A stretch of DNA of 64,000 nucleotides from Phycisphaerales bacterium (GCA_003141315.1 PLLP01000002.1:62001-126000); one strand, 5' to 3'; counted from the stretch's first letter, positions 34,409-43,808 are shown. A program made the numbers and translations. The notes: generated by a model from the letters alone, not told the origin.

Positions 34409-36202
34409 ATGAGAATAGTGACAGCCAGAAGGATAAGCCAGGTGTTTTTCTTCGCCCTTTTTATATGGCTGTGCATCGTGACGGCTGTGGGCGATAAGTT
34501 TTGGCAATTACGACATTGGCCGGTAAATTTGTTCTTAAGCCTTGACCCGCTGGTTGCGATTGGCACGATACTCACGACGCAGACATTGTATTGGCATCTT
34601 CTGTTGGCTCTTGCGACTATCATTCTTACGATAATTTTGGGCAGGTTTTTTTGCAGCTGGGTGTGCCCGTTCGGGAGCATTCACCATTTTGTCGGCTACT
34701 TAGGCAAGAGGAGTAAGCCCGCCGGCCAAAGGATAAAACTTAACAGGTACCGCAAGGCACAGGGTATAAAGTATTTTGTGCTGGCCTTTCTTTTGGCAGG
34801 TGCGGCGTTCCCATCGATTTCCGCGACACTTCAGACTGGGCTTTTGGACCCGATTCCGCTGGTAAGCCGGTCGGTGAACCTTGTGCTGCTGCCGATAGCC
34901 GATAAACCTTTTGCCCTGCTCGCGGTGACGCAGCGTCTTTACGAACTGGCGGGACTGATTTTCGCGGTGTTTGCGGCGGCGGTTTTGCTGAACTTATTTA
35001 TCCCGCGATTTTACTGCAGATTTGTTTGCCCGCTGGGAGCGCTGTTTGGCGTGGTGAGCAGGTTCGCAATCTGGCGGATAGGGAAAAATAAGCAAGCCTG
35101 CACGGGCTGCAAATTCTGCGAGCAGCATTGCGAGGGCGGGTGCGAGCCGGCAACGACGATAAAAATAGCCGAGTGCGTTCTTTGTTTTAACTGCCGGGAT
35201 GATTGCAAAAAGATGGACGACTGCATAAGCTACCAGACGGTCGCATCGCGGGCGGGCGAACATACAAACCCGGACATATCCCGCAGGGGTTTTATACTGT
35301 CGGTAGCGAGCGGCGTTTTGGCGGTGCCTGCGATAAGGCTTGCGGGGAAGGTTGGCAAGGGGTGGTATTATAAAGTAGTAAGGCCGCCGGGCGCGCTGGC
35401 GGAAGCGGAATTTTTGAAACGGTGCATCAAGTGCGGGCAGTGCATAAAAGTTTGTCCGACGAATGTTTTGCAGCCGGCAGGAATCGAAGGGGGCATCGAG
35501 GGGTTGTGGACGCCGATACTGAATAACCGGATTGGCACGAGCGGGTGCCAGTATAATTGCGTGGCGTGCGGCAGCGTTTGCCCGACGTCGGCGATAAGGG
35601 CGATAAGCCTCGACGAAAAAATGGGGAAGGGAAAATTTGCCAGCAAGGGGCCGATTAAATTAGGGACGGCCTTTGTGGACAGGAATCGCTGCCTGCCGTG
35701 TTCGATGAATAAGCCTTGTATTGTCTGCGAGGAGAACTGCCCGGTGAGCCCGAAGGCGATTTATACGGCTGAGACTTTTAACGCCGTCCGCAACGGAAGA
35801 TTAACCGTGAAAAAGGCGGTTGGTTCGACTTCGCTCACCACGGGCGTCAACACAATTGAGACCGCGGAAAACGGTTTGCCGGTTGACAAATACGGGACGG
35901 GCGATTATTATTGTATAGTTGAAGGTTTATCGGGGCAAATGCGCCATCCGGAAGGCGAACAAAGATGGAAAATAAGGTCAAATACGGAAAACACAATTCT
36001 GTGCGAGGGTAAATTTGAAACTGTTCCCGCTGAAGGCGCAAAAGTTATTATTCAGGTTCGTCTGCAGAGGCCTCTTGTCGATATCGAGCGCTGTATCGGC
36101 TGCGGGGTCTGCGAGCACGAATGCCCGGTGAGCGGTTTGAAGGCGATAAGGATTTCTGCCGAGGGTGAAAGCAGAAGTTATGACAGGCAATTGCTTTTAT
36201 AA
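34409..36202 (+). CDS. Membrane 4Fe-4S protein, NapH-like part fused to a NapG-like ferredoxin part
   Basis: 597 residues. The first 290 have about five membrane helices with the paired motifs FFCSWVCPFGSIHHF and FYCRFVCPLGALFG, plus CTGCKFCEQHC and CVLCFNCRDDC clusters, like NapH/NosR/MauN electron carriers. Near residue 290 comes a twin-arginine-like motif (SRRGFILSV) and hydrophobic segment, then ferredoxin motifs CIKCGQCIKVCP, CPTSAIRA, CEENCPV and CIGCGVCEHECPV. It looks like a fusion of an inner-membrane NapH and a Tat-exported NapG. It would carry electrons across the membrane to the exported partner. Confidence 0.88.
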   Translation: MRIVTARRISQVFFFALFIWLCIVTAVGDKFWQLRHWPVNLFLSLDPLVAIGTILTTQTLYWHLLLALATIILTIILGRFFCSWVCPFGSIHHFVGYLGKRSKPAGQRIKLNRYRKAQGIKYFVLAFLLAGAAFPSISATLQTGLLDPIPLVSRSVNLVLLPIADKPFALLAVTQRLYELAGLIFAVFAAAVLLNLFIPRFYCRFVCPLGALFGVVSRFAIWRIGKNKQACTGCKFCEQHCEGGCEPATTIKIAECVLCFNCRDDCKKMDDCISYQTVASRAGEHTNPDISRRGFILSVASGVLAVPAIRLAGKVGKGWYYKVVRPPGALAEAEFLKRCIKCGQCIKVCPTNVLQPAGIEGGIEGLWTPILNNRIGTSGCQYNCVACGSVCPTSAIRAISLDEKMGKGKFASKGPIKLGTAFVDRNRCLPCSMNKPCIVCEENCPVSPKAIYTAETFNAVRNGRLTVKKAVGSTSLTTGVNTIETAENGLPVDKYGTGDYYCIVEGLSGQMRHPEGEQRWKIRSNTENTILCEGKFETVPAEGAKVIIQVRLQRPLVDIERCIGCGVCEHECPVSGLKAIRISAEGESRSYDRQLLL

Positions 36203-36222
36203 ATATTTTGGAGAACGAAACA

Positions 36223-37512
36223 ATGTTTAAAAAAGAAGAAAAATCAGCCATTAATAGAAGAGGATTTTTGAAGACCGTCGGAGCGGCAGGGATAGGTACC
36301 GCCCTTGTGTCAACAAGGTTGTTTGCGGATTCGACCCCTTCGGCAAGCTCAGGGCAGGCGGCAGCCAAAGACGCCAACACGGCGGCGAAAGACCCGAACG
36401 CGGTAAAAGAGCAGCGGGCAATCCCAATGAGGGAATTCGGGAACAAGGGATTCAAGGTGCCGGCCTGTTCGCTGGGCGTGATGTTCGATGCGGAGGCGAA
36501 TACGGCGGTTCTGCGAAAGGCGCTGCAGTTAGGCGTAACGTTCTGGGATTGCGCTTATGCTTACGGCAATGGAAAGTCGGAAAGCGGTATCGGCATAATA
36601 CTCAAGGAGCAGCCTGAACTGCGAAAGAAACTGATTATTACATCCAAATCGGGCGGGACGCCTGAAGAGCTTGAAAATCATCTGCAGGAATCGCTCAAGA
36701 GGATGAATACCGATTACATCGACGTTTATTACGGCGTTCACGGGCTGGATAATCCGGCGGACCTTACCGATGAGCTGAAGAAGTGGGCAGAGGGCGCAAA
36801 GAAGCGAAAGCTGATTAAGTATTTCGGGTTCAGCACACATTCGAATATGGCGGACAATCTAACGGCGGCGGCGAAGGCAGGCTGGATAGATGCGATTACA
36901 ACGACCTACAACTTCCGCGTAATGCAGGACCCGAAAATGAACGACGCGGTCGAGGCTTGCAATAAGGCGGGGGTTGCACTTATCGCGATGAAGATGCAGG
37001 CGAAGAGGCAGCCGGCTGAAAAGGAAACGCCAAAAGAAAAAGAGGTTATGGAATATTTTACTAGGAAGGGTTTTACGGAGGGGCAGGCAAAGATAAAAGC
37101 GGTTTTGCAGGATAAGCGGATTTGCTCCGCGTGCATCGGCGTCGGGCGCGGCAATATCGAGCACCTGATTACCGACGTGGACGCGGTTCTCGATGAAAGA
37201 GAACTCAGCAAAAAAGATTTGGCGTTCCTGGCAGAACATGCCAAAAAGACCTGCGACGGCTATTGTGCAGGCTGTGCCAGTATATGTGCGGCGGCATCGC
37301 CTGATATGCCTTACGTTGCGGATGTGATGCGGTACCTGATGTATTACAACGGCTACAGGGATGCGGAAATGGCGAAACAGAATTATGCCGGTTTGCCCGC
37401 TGATGCGAGGGCGAAAATGATTAGCGCCGATTACAGCCTTGCGGAAAGCCGCTGCCCGAACAGGCTGCCGATTGCAAAATTGGTTAAAGAAGCGGCGCGG
37501 AAATTGGCGTAG
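36223..37512 (+). CDS. Tat-exported aldo/keto reductase
   Basis: 429 residues from the ATG at 36223, with GGAG 9 bases upstream. A Tat signal (NRRGFLKTVGAAGIGTALVS) is followed by a short repeat-derived linker (PSASSGQAA at about 40-48) and an aldo/keto reductase barrel: GNKGFKVPACSLGVMFD, FWDCAYAYGNGKSE with the catalytic Asp/Tyr, KLIITSKSGG with the catalytic Lys, DVYYGVHGLDN with His. The C-terminal part carries CDGYCAGCASIC, a reduced form of the 4Fe-4S motif in similar reductases. Last gene of the redox cluster. The physiological substrate is unknown. Confidence 0.85.
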   Translation: MFKKEEKSAINRRGFLKTVGAAGIGTALVSTRLFADSTPSASSGQAAAKDANTAAKDPNAVKEQRAIPMREFGNKGFKVPACSLGVMFDAEANTAVLRKALQLGVTFWDCAYAYGNGKSESGIGIILKEQPELRKKLIITSKSGGTPEELENHLQESLKRMNTDYIDVYYGVHGLDNPADLTDELKKWAEGAKKRKLIKYFGFSTHSNMADNLTAAAKAGWIDAITTTYNFRVMQDPKMNDAVEACNKAGVALIAMKMQAKRQPAEKETPKEKEVMEYFTRKGFTEGQAKIKAVLQDKRICSACIGVGRGNIEHLITDVDAVLDERELSKKDLAFLAEHAKKTCDGYCAGCASICAAASPDMPYVADVMRYLMYYNGYRDAEMAKQNYAGLPADARAKMISADYSLAESRCPNRLPIAKLVKEAARKLA

Positions 37513-37626
37513 TTCGTCGCTCCGCTTCGGCGGACTGTAAGTCGTGACTCGTCGCTCGTCGCTCGTTTCTCGTGAAGTCCATCTGTGGTCTACCAAAGGG
37601 CGGACTAGGCTAACCAAAAAAGATAA

Positions 37627-37662
37627 CCCCCGCTGCTGTCTTGCGACAGCAAGACGCGGGGG
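37627..37662 (+). terminator. Compound terminator after the aldo/keto reductase gene
   Basis: The outer stem CCCCCGC/GCGGGGG holds an inner palindrome TGCTGTC-TTGC-GACAGCA. As at 29763, a second palindrome seems to sit in the loop of the standard terminator. Followed by CTAAAT. Confidence 0.65.
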
Positions 37663-37707
37663 CTAAATACAACGACAAATACCGCTCATTTACATTCGCG
37701 GCTCTGT

Positions 37708-37736
37708 GCCCTGCTCCGCCTTAGGCGGAGCAGGGC
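37708..37736. repeat. Perfect 13-bp palindrome of the GGCGGA family
   Basis: Arms GCCCTGCTCCGCC and GGCGGAGCAGGGC around TTA. It could fold in DNA or RNA as a strong hairpin. Confidence 0.75.
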
Positions 37737-38194
37737 TAATCAAAAGAAAAACTCACATCATCCGCCTATGGCGGACCTGCGGCGGGCAAGATAGCGGGAA
37801 AACACCACAAAAGGGTTTGGAGAGGGGAAGAGACGTCCTATAATGTACAATTTGCCTGTATTAACATTGCGTAGGCGTGGCCACAAAAAGGCTCAAAAGC
37901 AAATAGACAGGATTACAGGATAAACAGGATTTTTAAGCCACAAAAAGACACCCGCCTTCGTTAAAACTACGGCGTGGTCCGCCTGCGGCGGACCTGCGGC
38001 GGGCAGACACCAGACTCAAGACGCAAGAAACAAGACTCAAGGCGGGGTGGGGGCAATTAAATTAAAAAAAATGATTGTTATTTATGAAGCTGACGATTAT
38101 TATATTAAGGTTTCGTAAGGAAAAAGATTATAAGGCTGCCAGGGCAATACCTTTATAAGGTGTGTTTGACTATGGCTTTAACAGGATTGATGAA

Positions 38195-38431
38195 CCGTGC
38201 GGAGTAGGCTGATACAAGGTCTGCTCAGCCGAACTACCCAATTTTCGGGTTTGGTAGCCTGGAAACTGGTGTTTCCGCTGCAATGGCGCAGGGCAACTTG
38301 GACTCGGGAGAGTTCTTTGGTGCAGGAGTTTGATTATTCGCCTGCAAGAGGGGGCTCCTGATGTAGAGAGTTCATTTACGCTGCCCGCCGTTGAAGTGGA
38401 GACCCGAAGGATGGTTTCCACTTTTTATTTT
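38195..38431 (+). ncRNA. Unidentified structured RNA or nusA leader
   Basis: About 240 bases packed with helices and ending in a strong terminator, directly before nusA. Visible helices: GGCTGA (38207)/TCAGCC (38225); CTACC (38234)/GGTAG (38253); GGAAAC-TGGT-GTTTCC (38261-38276); CTGC/GCAG around 38278-38291. Two mutually exclusive pairings share the segment at 38322: GCAGG/CCTGC (38341) or CAGGAG/CTCCTG (38355). It does not show tmRNA, RNase P, SRP, T-box, TPP, cobalamin or FMN signatures. It may be an independent RNA or a transcription-attenuating leader of the nusA operon. Confidence 0.55.
38394..38431 (+). terminator. Intrinsic terminator 25 bases before nusA
   Basis: 11-bp stem AAGTGGAGACC/GGTTTCCACTT (one G-U pair) with an 8-base loop, followed by TTTATTTT. 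It must end transcription of the upstream RNA or attenuate nusA. Confidence 0.88.
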
Positions 38432-38455
38432 AAGCAGTTAAGGATAATGGTTTTT

Positions 38456-39706
38456 ATGGTTAATCCGGAACTAATCAGAATCGTAGAAAACATAGCCCGT
38501 GACAGGAAGATAGACAAAGAATCCATTTTTCTGGACCTCGAAGAGGCGATTATTTCGTCGTCGAAGAAGCACTTTGGGGACCTGGCAGGCGTGTTCGAGG
38601 TTCATATCGACCGCAACAGCGGCGAGATGACGGCAACGCGGAACGGCGAGTCGATAGACATAAAGCAGCTGGGTCGTATTTCGGCACAGGCTGCCAAGCA
38701 GGTTATGGTTCAGAAGATACGGGCGGATGAACGGGACTCGATATTCACGGAATTTGCCCAGCGGCGAGGCGAAATCATCAGCGGGACGGTGGTGCGGTAT
38801 GAGGGCGGGACTATGATTATAAGTCTCAACCACCGGACCGAGGCGATTATGCCGAAATCGGAGCAGATTGCGGGTCAGACGCACAAGCCATCTGAGAGGA
38901 TTCAATGCCTGATTCTCGAAGTAAAAGAGGTATCGAGCCAGATTAAAATCATATTATCGAGGACTCACCCGGACTTTATCCGCAGGCTGTTCGAGCTTGA
39001 GGTGCCGGAGATTGTGGAGAGCATAATCGAGATACGCGCTTTGGCGAGGGAGGCGGGCTATCGCACGAAGGTGGCGGTGGCGTCGCTGGATGAGAAGGTC
39101 GATGCGGTGGGGGCGTGCGTGGGCGTTCGAGGCAGCAGGATAAAAAATATAGTCGATGAGCTTGGCGGGGAAAAGATAGACATTGTGCGGTGGTCGGACT
39201 CATCGCAGATATTTATTACCAACGCGCTTATGCCGGCGAAGGTAAGCGAGATAGCGTTGTGTTTCGAGCTTGGCAGGGCAACAGTGGTGGTGGATGACGA
39301 CCAGCTGAGTCTTGCAATCGGCAAGCACGGACAGAACGTACGGCTGGCGGCGAGGATTACGGGCTGGGATATAGATATTCTTACGCCGGACGAATACAAC
39401 CAGTCTATTGAGAAGCTGACGAACTGCGTCAAAACCGTCGAAGGCGGGGACGATATGATGGTGGACAAGCTGATAGCGCTTGGGATTATTTCGGTAGCGG
39501 ACCTGGAGGACGTTGGGGTGGAGCCGTTAGTTAAAGAGCTGAACATCAAAGATGAGCTTGCGGGCAAACTGATAACGGCGGCGGAAGGCGAAGCGAAAAG
39601 GCTGGCATCGCAGAAAACGAGTCAGGCGGAAAACCTGTTAAAGCAGTCCGCTGACGGCGCAGCGCCGCCGGAAGCAAAAGACGGGGGAATAGCCGAAAGC
39701 GTGTAA
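38456..39706 (+). CDS. nusA: Transcription termination/antitermination factor NusA
   Basis: 416 residues from the ATG at 38456 (AAGGA 11 bases upstream; an earlier ATG at 38447 is too close to the site). The N-terminal RNA polymerase-binding domain starts MVNPELIRIVENIARDRKID. An S1 domain (ISGTVVRYEGGTMIISL, about residues 97-165), KH domains (GACVGVRGSRIKNIVDELGGE, LAIGKHGQNVRLAARITGWD) and a helix-hairpin-helix-like end (IALGIISVADLEDVGVEPLV) follow. It paces RNA polymerase and supports termination and antitermination. First gene of nusA-infB-rbfA; rimP, usually upstream, is missing. Confidence 0.96.
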   Translation: MVNPELIRIVENIARDRKIDKESIFLDLEEAIISSSKKHFGDLAGVFEVHIDRNSGEMTATRNGESIDIKQLGRISAQAAKQVMVQKIRADERDSIFTEFAQRRGEIISGTVVRYEGGTMIISLNHRTEAIMPKSEQIAGQTHKPSERIQCLILEVKEVSSQIKIILSRTHPDFIRRLFELEVPEIVESIIEIRALAREAGYRTKVAVASLDEKVDAVGACVGVRGSRIKNIVDELGGEKIDIVRWSDSSQIFITNALMPAKVSEIALCFELGRATVVVDDDQLSLAIGKHGQNVRLAARITGWDIDILTPDEYNQSIEKLTNCVKTVEGGDDMMVDKLIALGIISVADLEDVGVEPLVKELNIKDELAGKLITAAEGEAKRLASQKTSQAENLLKQSADGAAPPEAKDGGIAESV

Positions 39707-39726
39707 ATTAGGTACTGGAGAAATAA

Positions 39727-42456
39727 TTGGCTACTACGAAAGTGTACATTTTGGCGAAGGAGCTTGGGGTTAAGAGCACCGCCATAATCAAGAAATGCCA
39801 GGACGAGGGTCTTGATGAAGTAAAGAATCACATGACGACGATATCGGCGGGTCTCGCGGCGACGATAAAGGAATGGTTCAGCGAAGGCGATCATATTACA
39901 AGCGAGGAGACCACAGACAAGGTTGACCTTCAGAAGGTTCGGGTAAAGCGGAAGGAGAAAGCAGCGTCTGCGGCAGCGGAGGCGCCGGCAGTAGCGATAG
40001 AATCGGTACCAACAACTTCGACTGGTTCGACAAGCTCACCACAAGCGGGTGCGGTTCTTATAGAGCCTGCATCCGGGGCCGGGACGGTTGAGGCTGTAAG
40101 TGCGCCACCGGCGATGCCTGTAGAGACTATTTCGCAAGCGGGGCCGGGGGTCGAGGCAGCTGGAATGCCGGCAGCGGTCGGCGGAGTTCAGGTGCCTGCG
40201 GCAGGAGGAGCAGGTATTCACAAAGCGCCGGTTGAGGTTGTGAAACCGAAGCCGGAACCGATAAAGCCCGCGGGGCCGATGCTTGACAAACCGAGGCCGG
40301 CGCAGTTAACGGGGCCGCGAGTGGTGCGGGTAGAGGCGATGGAGCCAGTTCGCAGGCCGAGTCCGCCGAGACCAAGATATGACAAACCGCTTACTCAGCC
40401 TTTGGTTGATGCGCAATCGAGCGACGGGCTGCTGTCGATAAAGGGCAAGAAGGTCTCGCTGGTAAAACATCCGAAGCACAAGGGGCATGACGGCGTGGTG
40501 GTAAGCGAAGAGCTGCTGCCTGATGCGCCGAAAAAGGCGAAGTATCTTACGCTCCGGCGGCAGAGGGATATTGAAGAGAGGCGGGCACGTCTGGATGCGG
40601 CGGGCGGGGAGCGGCTGCGAATCAGGCCAGTGCGGAAGATTGCGACGAAGGCGGAAAAATCAGCCTTTGGTGGACAGGCGATAGCAAAGCCGACACAGGC
40701 AGAGGTGACCGAGCCGGTATCGATAAAAGATTTATCCGCTGCGCTGGCGGTGAAGTCTGCGGACGTAATCGCGAAACTTATGGGTCAGGGGGTTTTGGCG
40801 ACAGCGAATGAGATAATCAGCAATGAAGTGGCGGAGCTTGTTGCGCTGGAATTAGGGTGCGAATTAAAAATCGTGCCGAAAAAGACACTTGAAGACCAGA
40901 TAAGGGAGCGGTTCGAGACGAGGGAGCGCAAGAATCTAACGCCCCGGCCGATAGTGGCGACAATGCTCGGCCACGTTGACCATGGCAAGACGAGTTTGCT
41001 GGATAAAATCCGCTCGACGAACGTGACGGCTGGCGAGGCGGGCGGTATTACGCAGCACATCGGGGCATACCAGGCGAAGGTCGGAGGCAACAAGGTGACG
41101 TTTCTCGATACGCCGGGCCATGAGGCATTTACCGCGATGCGAGCGCGCGGGGCAAATATGACCGACGTGGTTGTAGTTGTAATAGCTGCTGATGACGGCG
41201 TGATGCAGCAGACCATCGAGGCGATAGCGCACAGCAAGGCGGCGAACGTTCCGGTGATTGTGGCACTTAATAAGATTGACCTGCCGGGACTGGATACCAA
41301 CCGCATTTATTCACAGCTTTCGGAACACAATCTTGTTCCGACGGAATGGGGCGGGCAGACCGACGTTGTAAAGACGAGCGCGGTGACGGGCCAGGGGATA
41401 AACGACCTGCTCGAACATATAAATTATATAAGAGACCTTCAGGACCTGAAGGCGGACGATACGATACCGGCGACGGGCTGGGTGGTAGAGGCAAAGATGA
41501 CTGCGCAGCGCGGGACGATAGCGACGCTGCTGGTCAAGGAAGGTGTGCTGAATAAAGGCGATTGTATTTTGGCGGGCGCTACTTACGGGAAGGTAAAGAG
41601 CATAAAGGACTACTCCGGCAAGAACGTAAAGTCGGCGACAAGCGCTATGCCGGTGGAAATCACGGGTCTAACTGGGACTCCGCAGGCAGGCGACAGATTT
41701 TATTGTCTGGGTGAGGATATAAACAGCGCCAAGCAGGCCGCCGAAGAGAACCTGTCAAGCTCGCGCGAGCGGTCGCTTGCGAAACGCAAGCAGGTGACGC
41801 TCGAAAACCTGTTCAGCCAGATAGCGGCGGGCGATGTAAAGGAGCTGAACATAATTCTTCGTGCTGACGTTCAGGGTTCTGTGGACGTTCTGACGAAATA
41901 TCTTGCGGAGCTGAACACTGAAGAGGTGAAGATTAAGATTCTTCAGGCATCGACGGGCGGGGTGAGCGAGGGCGACGTGATACTGGCGGAGGCATCCAAC
42001 GCCATTATAATAGCCTTCAGCGTGGTAGCCGACGAGAAGGTGGCGAAGATAGCCGAAACCAAGGGCGTGGATATAAGATATTATAACATAATATACCGGA
42101 TTTCGGAGGATTTGAAAAAGTCGATGGCGGGACTTCTGGAGCCTGAGAGGAGCGAGAAGACCATCGGCAGGGTGGTTGTCCGAGACATATTCAAGGTATC
42201 GAAGGTGGGTTCAATCGCCGGCTGTTACGTGAACGACGGGGTGGTTAAAAAATCCGGGAAGGTTCGGCTGATAAGGAACAGCGTTGTTATCCGCAATGAC
42301 CTGTCAATAGATTCTCTCAAGCACTTTAAGGATGATGCGCGTGAGGTGAAGGCGGGTCTCGAATGCGGAATAAAGCTTGCGAAATACGACGACATAAAGG
42401 CCAACGACCTGTTCGAGGTTTATGAGGTTGTGCATACCAAGCGGACGCTGGAATAG
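39727..42456 (+). CDS. infB: Translation initiation factor IF-2
   Basis: 909 residues from TTG 39727, with CTGGAG upstream. The N-terminus has an IF-2 N-domain ([20 protein letters not shown]) and a long Pro/Ala/Val linker. A second IF-2 N-like domain ([20 protein letters not shown], about 333-380) precedes the G domain with [14 protein letters not shown] (about 414), DTPGHEAF and NKIDLPG, then domains II-IV. It places initiator tRNA on the ribosome. The linker contains a captured GGTTCGACAAGCTCACC repeat at 40024-40040 (encodes [11 protein letters not shown]). Confidence 0.97.
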   Translation: MATTKVYILAKELGVKSTAIIKKCQDEGLDEVKNHMTTISAGLAATIKEWFSEGDHITSEETTDKVDLQKVRVKRKEKAASAAAEAPAVAIESVPTTSTGSTSSPQAGAVLIEPASGAGTVEAVSAPPAMPVETISQAGPGVEAAGMPAAVGGVQVPAAGGAGIHKAPVEVVKPKPEPIKPAGPMLDKPRPAQLTGPRVVRVEAMEPVRRPSPPRPRYDKPLTQPLVDAQSSDGLLSIKGKKVSLVKHPKHKGHDGVVVSEELLPDAPKKAKYLTLRRQRDIEERRARLDAAGGERLRIRPVRKIATKAEKSAFGGQAIAKPTQAEVTEPVSIKDLSAALAVKSADVIAKLMGQGVLATANEIISNEVAELVALELGCELKIVPKKTLEDQIRERFETRERKNLTPRPIVATMLGHVDHGKTSLLDKIRSTNVTAGEAGGITQHIGAYQAKVGGNKVTFLDTPGHEAFTAMRARGANMTDVVVVVIAADDGVMQQTIEAIAHSKAANVPVIVALNKIDLPGLDTNRIYSQLSEHNLVPTEWGGQTDVVKTSAVTGQGINDLLEHINYIRDLQDLKADDTIPATGWVVEAKMTAQRGTIATLLVKEGVLNKGDCILAGATYGKVKSIKDYSGKNVKSATSAMPVEITGLTGTPQAGDRFYCLGEDINSAKQAAEENLSSSRERSLAKRKQVTLENLFSQIAAGDVKELNIILRADVQGSVDVLTKYLAELNTEEVKIKILQASTGGVSEGDVILAEASNAIIIAFSVVADEKVAKIAETKGVDIRYYNIIYRISEDLKKSMAGLLEPERSEKTIGRVVVRDIFKVSKVGSIAGCYVNDGVVKKSGKVRLIRNSVVIRNDLSIDSLKHFKDDAREVKAGLECGIKLAKYDDIKANDLFEVYEVVHTKRTLE
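40024..40040. repeat. GTTCGACAAGCTCACC repeat inside infB
   Basis: A copy of the dispersed GGTTCGACAAGCTCACC element lies within the linker-coding part of infB, near residue 100. The frame is kept. The same sequence is intergenic at 30923. Confidence 0.75.
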
Positions 42457-42485
42457 GGGGGGGTGTGAGACTGTTTAAAAACCGA

Positions 42486-42517
42486 GATTGCTTCGTCGCT
42501 TCGCTCCTCGCAATGAC
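42486..42517. repeat. GATTGC...GCAATGAC dispersed repeat
   Basis: Inverted-repeat element GATTGCTTCGTCGCTTCG followed by CTCCTCGCAATGAC, between infB and rbfA. Same family as 1333-1367, opposite orientation. Confidence 0.65.
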
Positions 42518-42605
42518 AATAGTTTGGTATGTCGCAGGCGGACAGCAATCTTTTATGACCTTTAAGCAATTTTTTCAACAGCCCCAATGTCCGGAGGTCA
42601 GGTAA

Positions 42606-42986
42606 ATGCCGACGCGAAGACAGGAAAGGATGGCCCGCATAATTCGTGATGCGGTGAGCAATGCGGTGATGAATCTGAACGACCCGCGGATAACAAGTTT
42701 TGTGAGTGTTGTCCGGGTTCAGGTGTCAGCGGACATGCGGATAGCCGACATTTCATTCAGTCTTTTCGGGGGCAGCGAGGCGGACCAGAAGAAGACGTTT
42801 ATTGCGATTGAACACGCCCATCCGCGGATACAATCGCAGTTGGCGAGCGGGCTCGATTGCAGGTTTTGCCCGGTATTGCGATTTCACCGGGACGAGAAGA
42901 TGAAGCAGACGATGGAGGCGTTTGGGAAAATAGACGCGGAGCGCCGCAGCAAAGAACAGCATGAGCAGGAGCAGCAGGAACAATAA
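42606..42986 (+). CDS. rbfA: Ribosome-binding factor A
   Basis: 126 residues. The N-terminus RRQERMARIIRDAVSNAVMN and DPRITSFVSVVRVQVSADMR show the KH-like RbfA fold, which assists 30S subunit maturation. The tail is acidic and Gln-rich. GGAGG lies 8 bases before the ATG. It follows infB as in many bacteria, but with about 150 bases and a repeat between them. Confidence 0.92.
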   Translation: MPTRRQERMARIIRDAVSNAVMNLNDPRITSFVSVVRVQVSADMRIADISFSLFGGSEADQKKTFIAIEHAHPRIQSQLASGLDCRFCPVLRFHRDEKMKQTMEAFGKIDAERRSKEQHEQEQQEQ

Positions 42987-43014
42987 CAGCGGTAAAAAAT
43001 AATTTTCGGAAACG

Positions 43015-43692
43015 ATGGAGCTGGAGGTTATGACAGAGTCAAGAAATTTTGCCGGTAAGGTGCAGCAGGTTTTCCGGACATTGAGGCGTAAATATCCGAA
43101 GCCTGAATGTCCTGATTACGAGGAGCCTGCCGATGCTGTTGTGTTCGCGGTTATCAGCGAGCATACGACCGAGCAGCAGTCGGAACACGCGATGCGAAAG
43201 GTAAAGGAGCACTTTATCGATTTGAACGACCTGCGGGTGTCGAGGCCGGAAGAAATCGTCGAGGCGCTCGGCGCCGACAGCGGCGTTTCGGTTCAGTCCG
43301 CAGCGAGCCTTACGATAATACTGAAGGCCATTTTTGAAAAATATAATATGGTGACGCTGACAGACATAAAAAAGCTCGGCAAAAAGCAGATACGCGATAT
43401 CATCAGCCAATTGCCGGAGATGAGCGCGTTCGTGATTGATTACTGTATGCTTACGGCGTACAAGGCGCACGCGATTCCGCTGACGGCGAAGATGTTCGAA
43501 TATTTGAAGGCGGAACGGATAGTCGGCCCCGGGATGGAGCCGCAGCAGGTTTCGCAAATGCTTGCGCGGCAGATACCTGCCAGCCAGGGTTATACTTTTT
43601 ACGCGGTTTTGCGGAAAGAGGCGGAAAGGCCGCCGGCAAAAAAGGATAAGAAAAGCGAGAAAGGCGTGAAAAGTAAGAAGGGTAAGAAATAG
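43015..43692 (+). CDS. Endonuclease III-like (HhH-GPD fold) protein lacking catalytic residues
   Basis: 225 residues from ATG 43015 (ATG 43030 is also possible). It follows the fold of endonuclease III/HhH-GPD DNA glycosylases: PADAVVFAVISEHTTEQQSE in place of the usual FELLVATILSQ-type segment, and LGKKQIRDIISQLPEMSAFVIDYC at the hairpin. But the hallmark LPGVGxKTA (with catalytic Lys) is replaced by LPEMSAFVI, the catalytic Asp segment (VDTHV) by LTAKM, and no C-terminal 4Fe-4S cysteines remain. It may bind DNA without cleaving it. The lysine-rich tail (KKDKKSEKGVKSKKGKK) resembles a dispersed AAAAG/GAAGGG repeat read as protein. Confidence 0.65.
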   Translation: MELEVMTESRNFAGKVQQVFRTLRRKYPKPECPDYEEPADAVVFAVISEHTTEQQSEHAMRKVKEHFIDLNDLRVSRPEEIVEALGADSGVSVQSAASLTIILKAIFEKYNMVTLTDIKKLGKKQIRDIISQLPEMSAFVIDYCMLTAYKAHAIPLTAKMFEYLKAERIVGPGMEPQQVSQMLARQIPASQGYTFYAVLRKEAERPPAKKDKKSEKGVKSKKGKK

Positions 43693-43808
43693 GCGCTAAG
43701 GCACCCGCTCCGCCTGCGGCGGACTACGGCGCGGCAGGCAGGCCGCAGAGAAAAATAAAACTTCAAATTTCAAATATCAAAAAGCAAGAAAAGTGTGAAG
43801 GGTAAAAA

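Larger units (their letters stand above)
37513..38170. other. Repeat-rich intergenic region
   Basis: About 660 bases with no gene. It contains a terminator (37627), a perfect palindrome (37708-37736), several TCCGCC/GGCGGAC fragments (37763-37785, 37978-37998), an 'aaatagacaggattacaggataaacagg' type tract (about 37900-37930) and AT-rich sequence at 38055-38115 that may hold the promoter of the following RNA. Confidence 0.6.
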
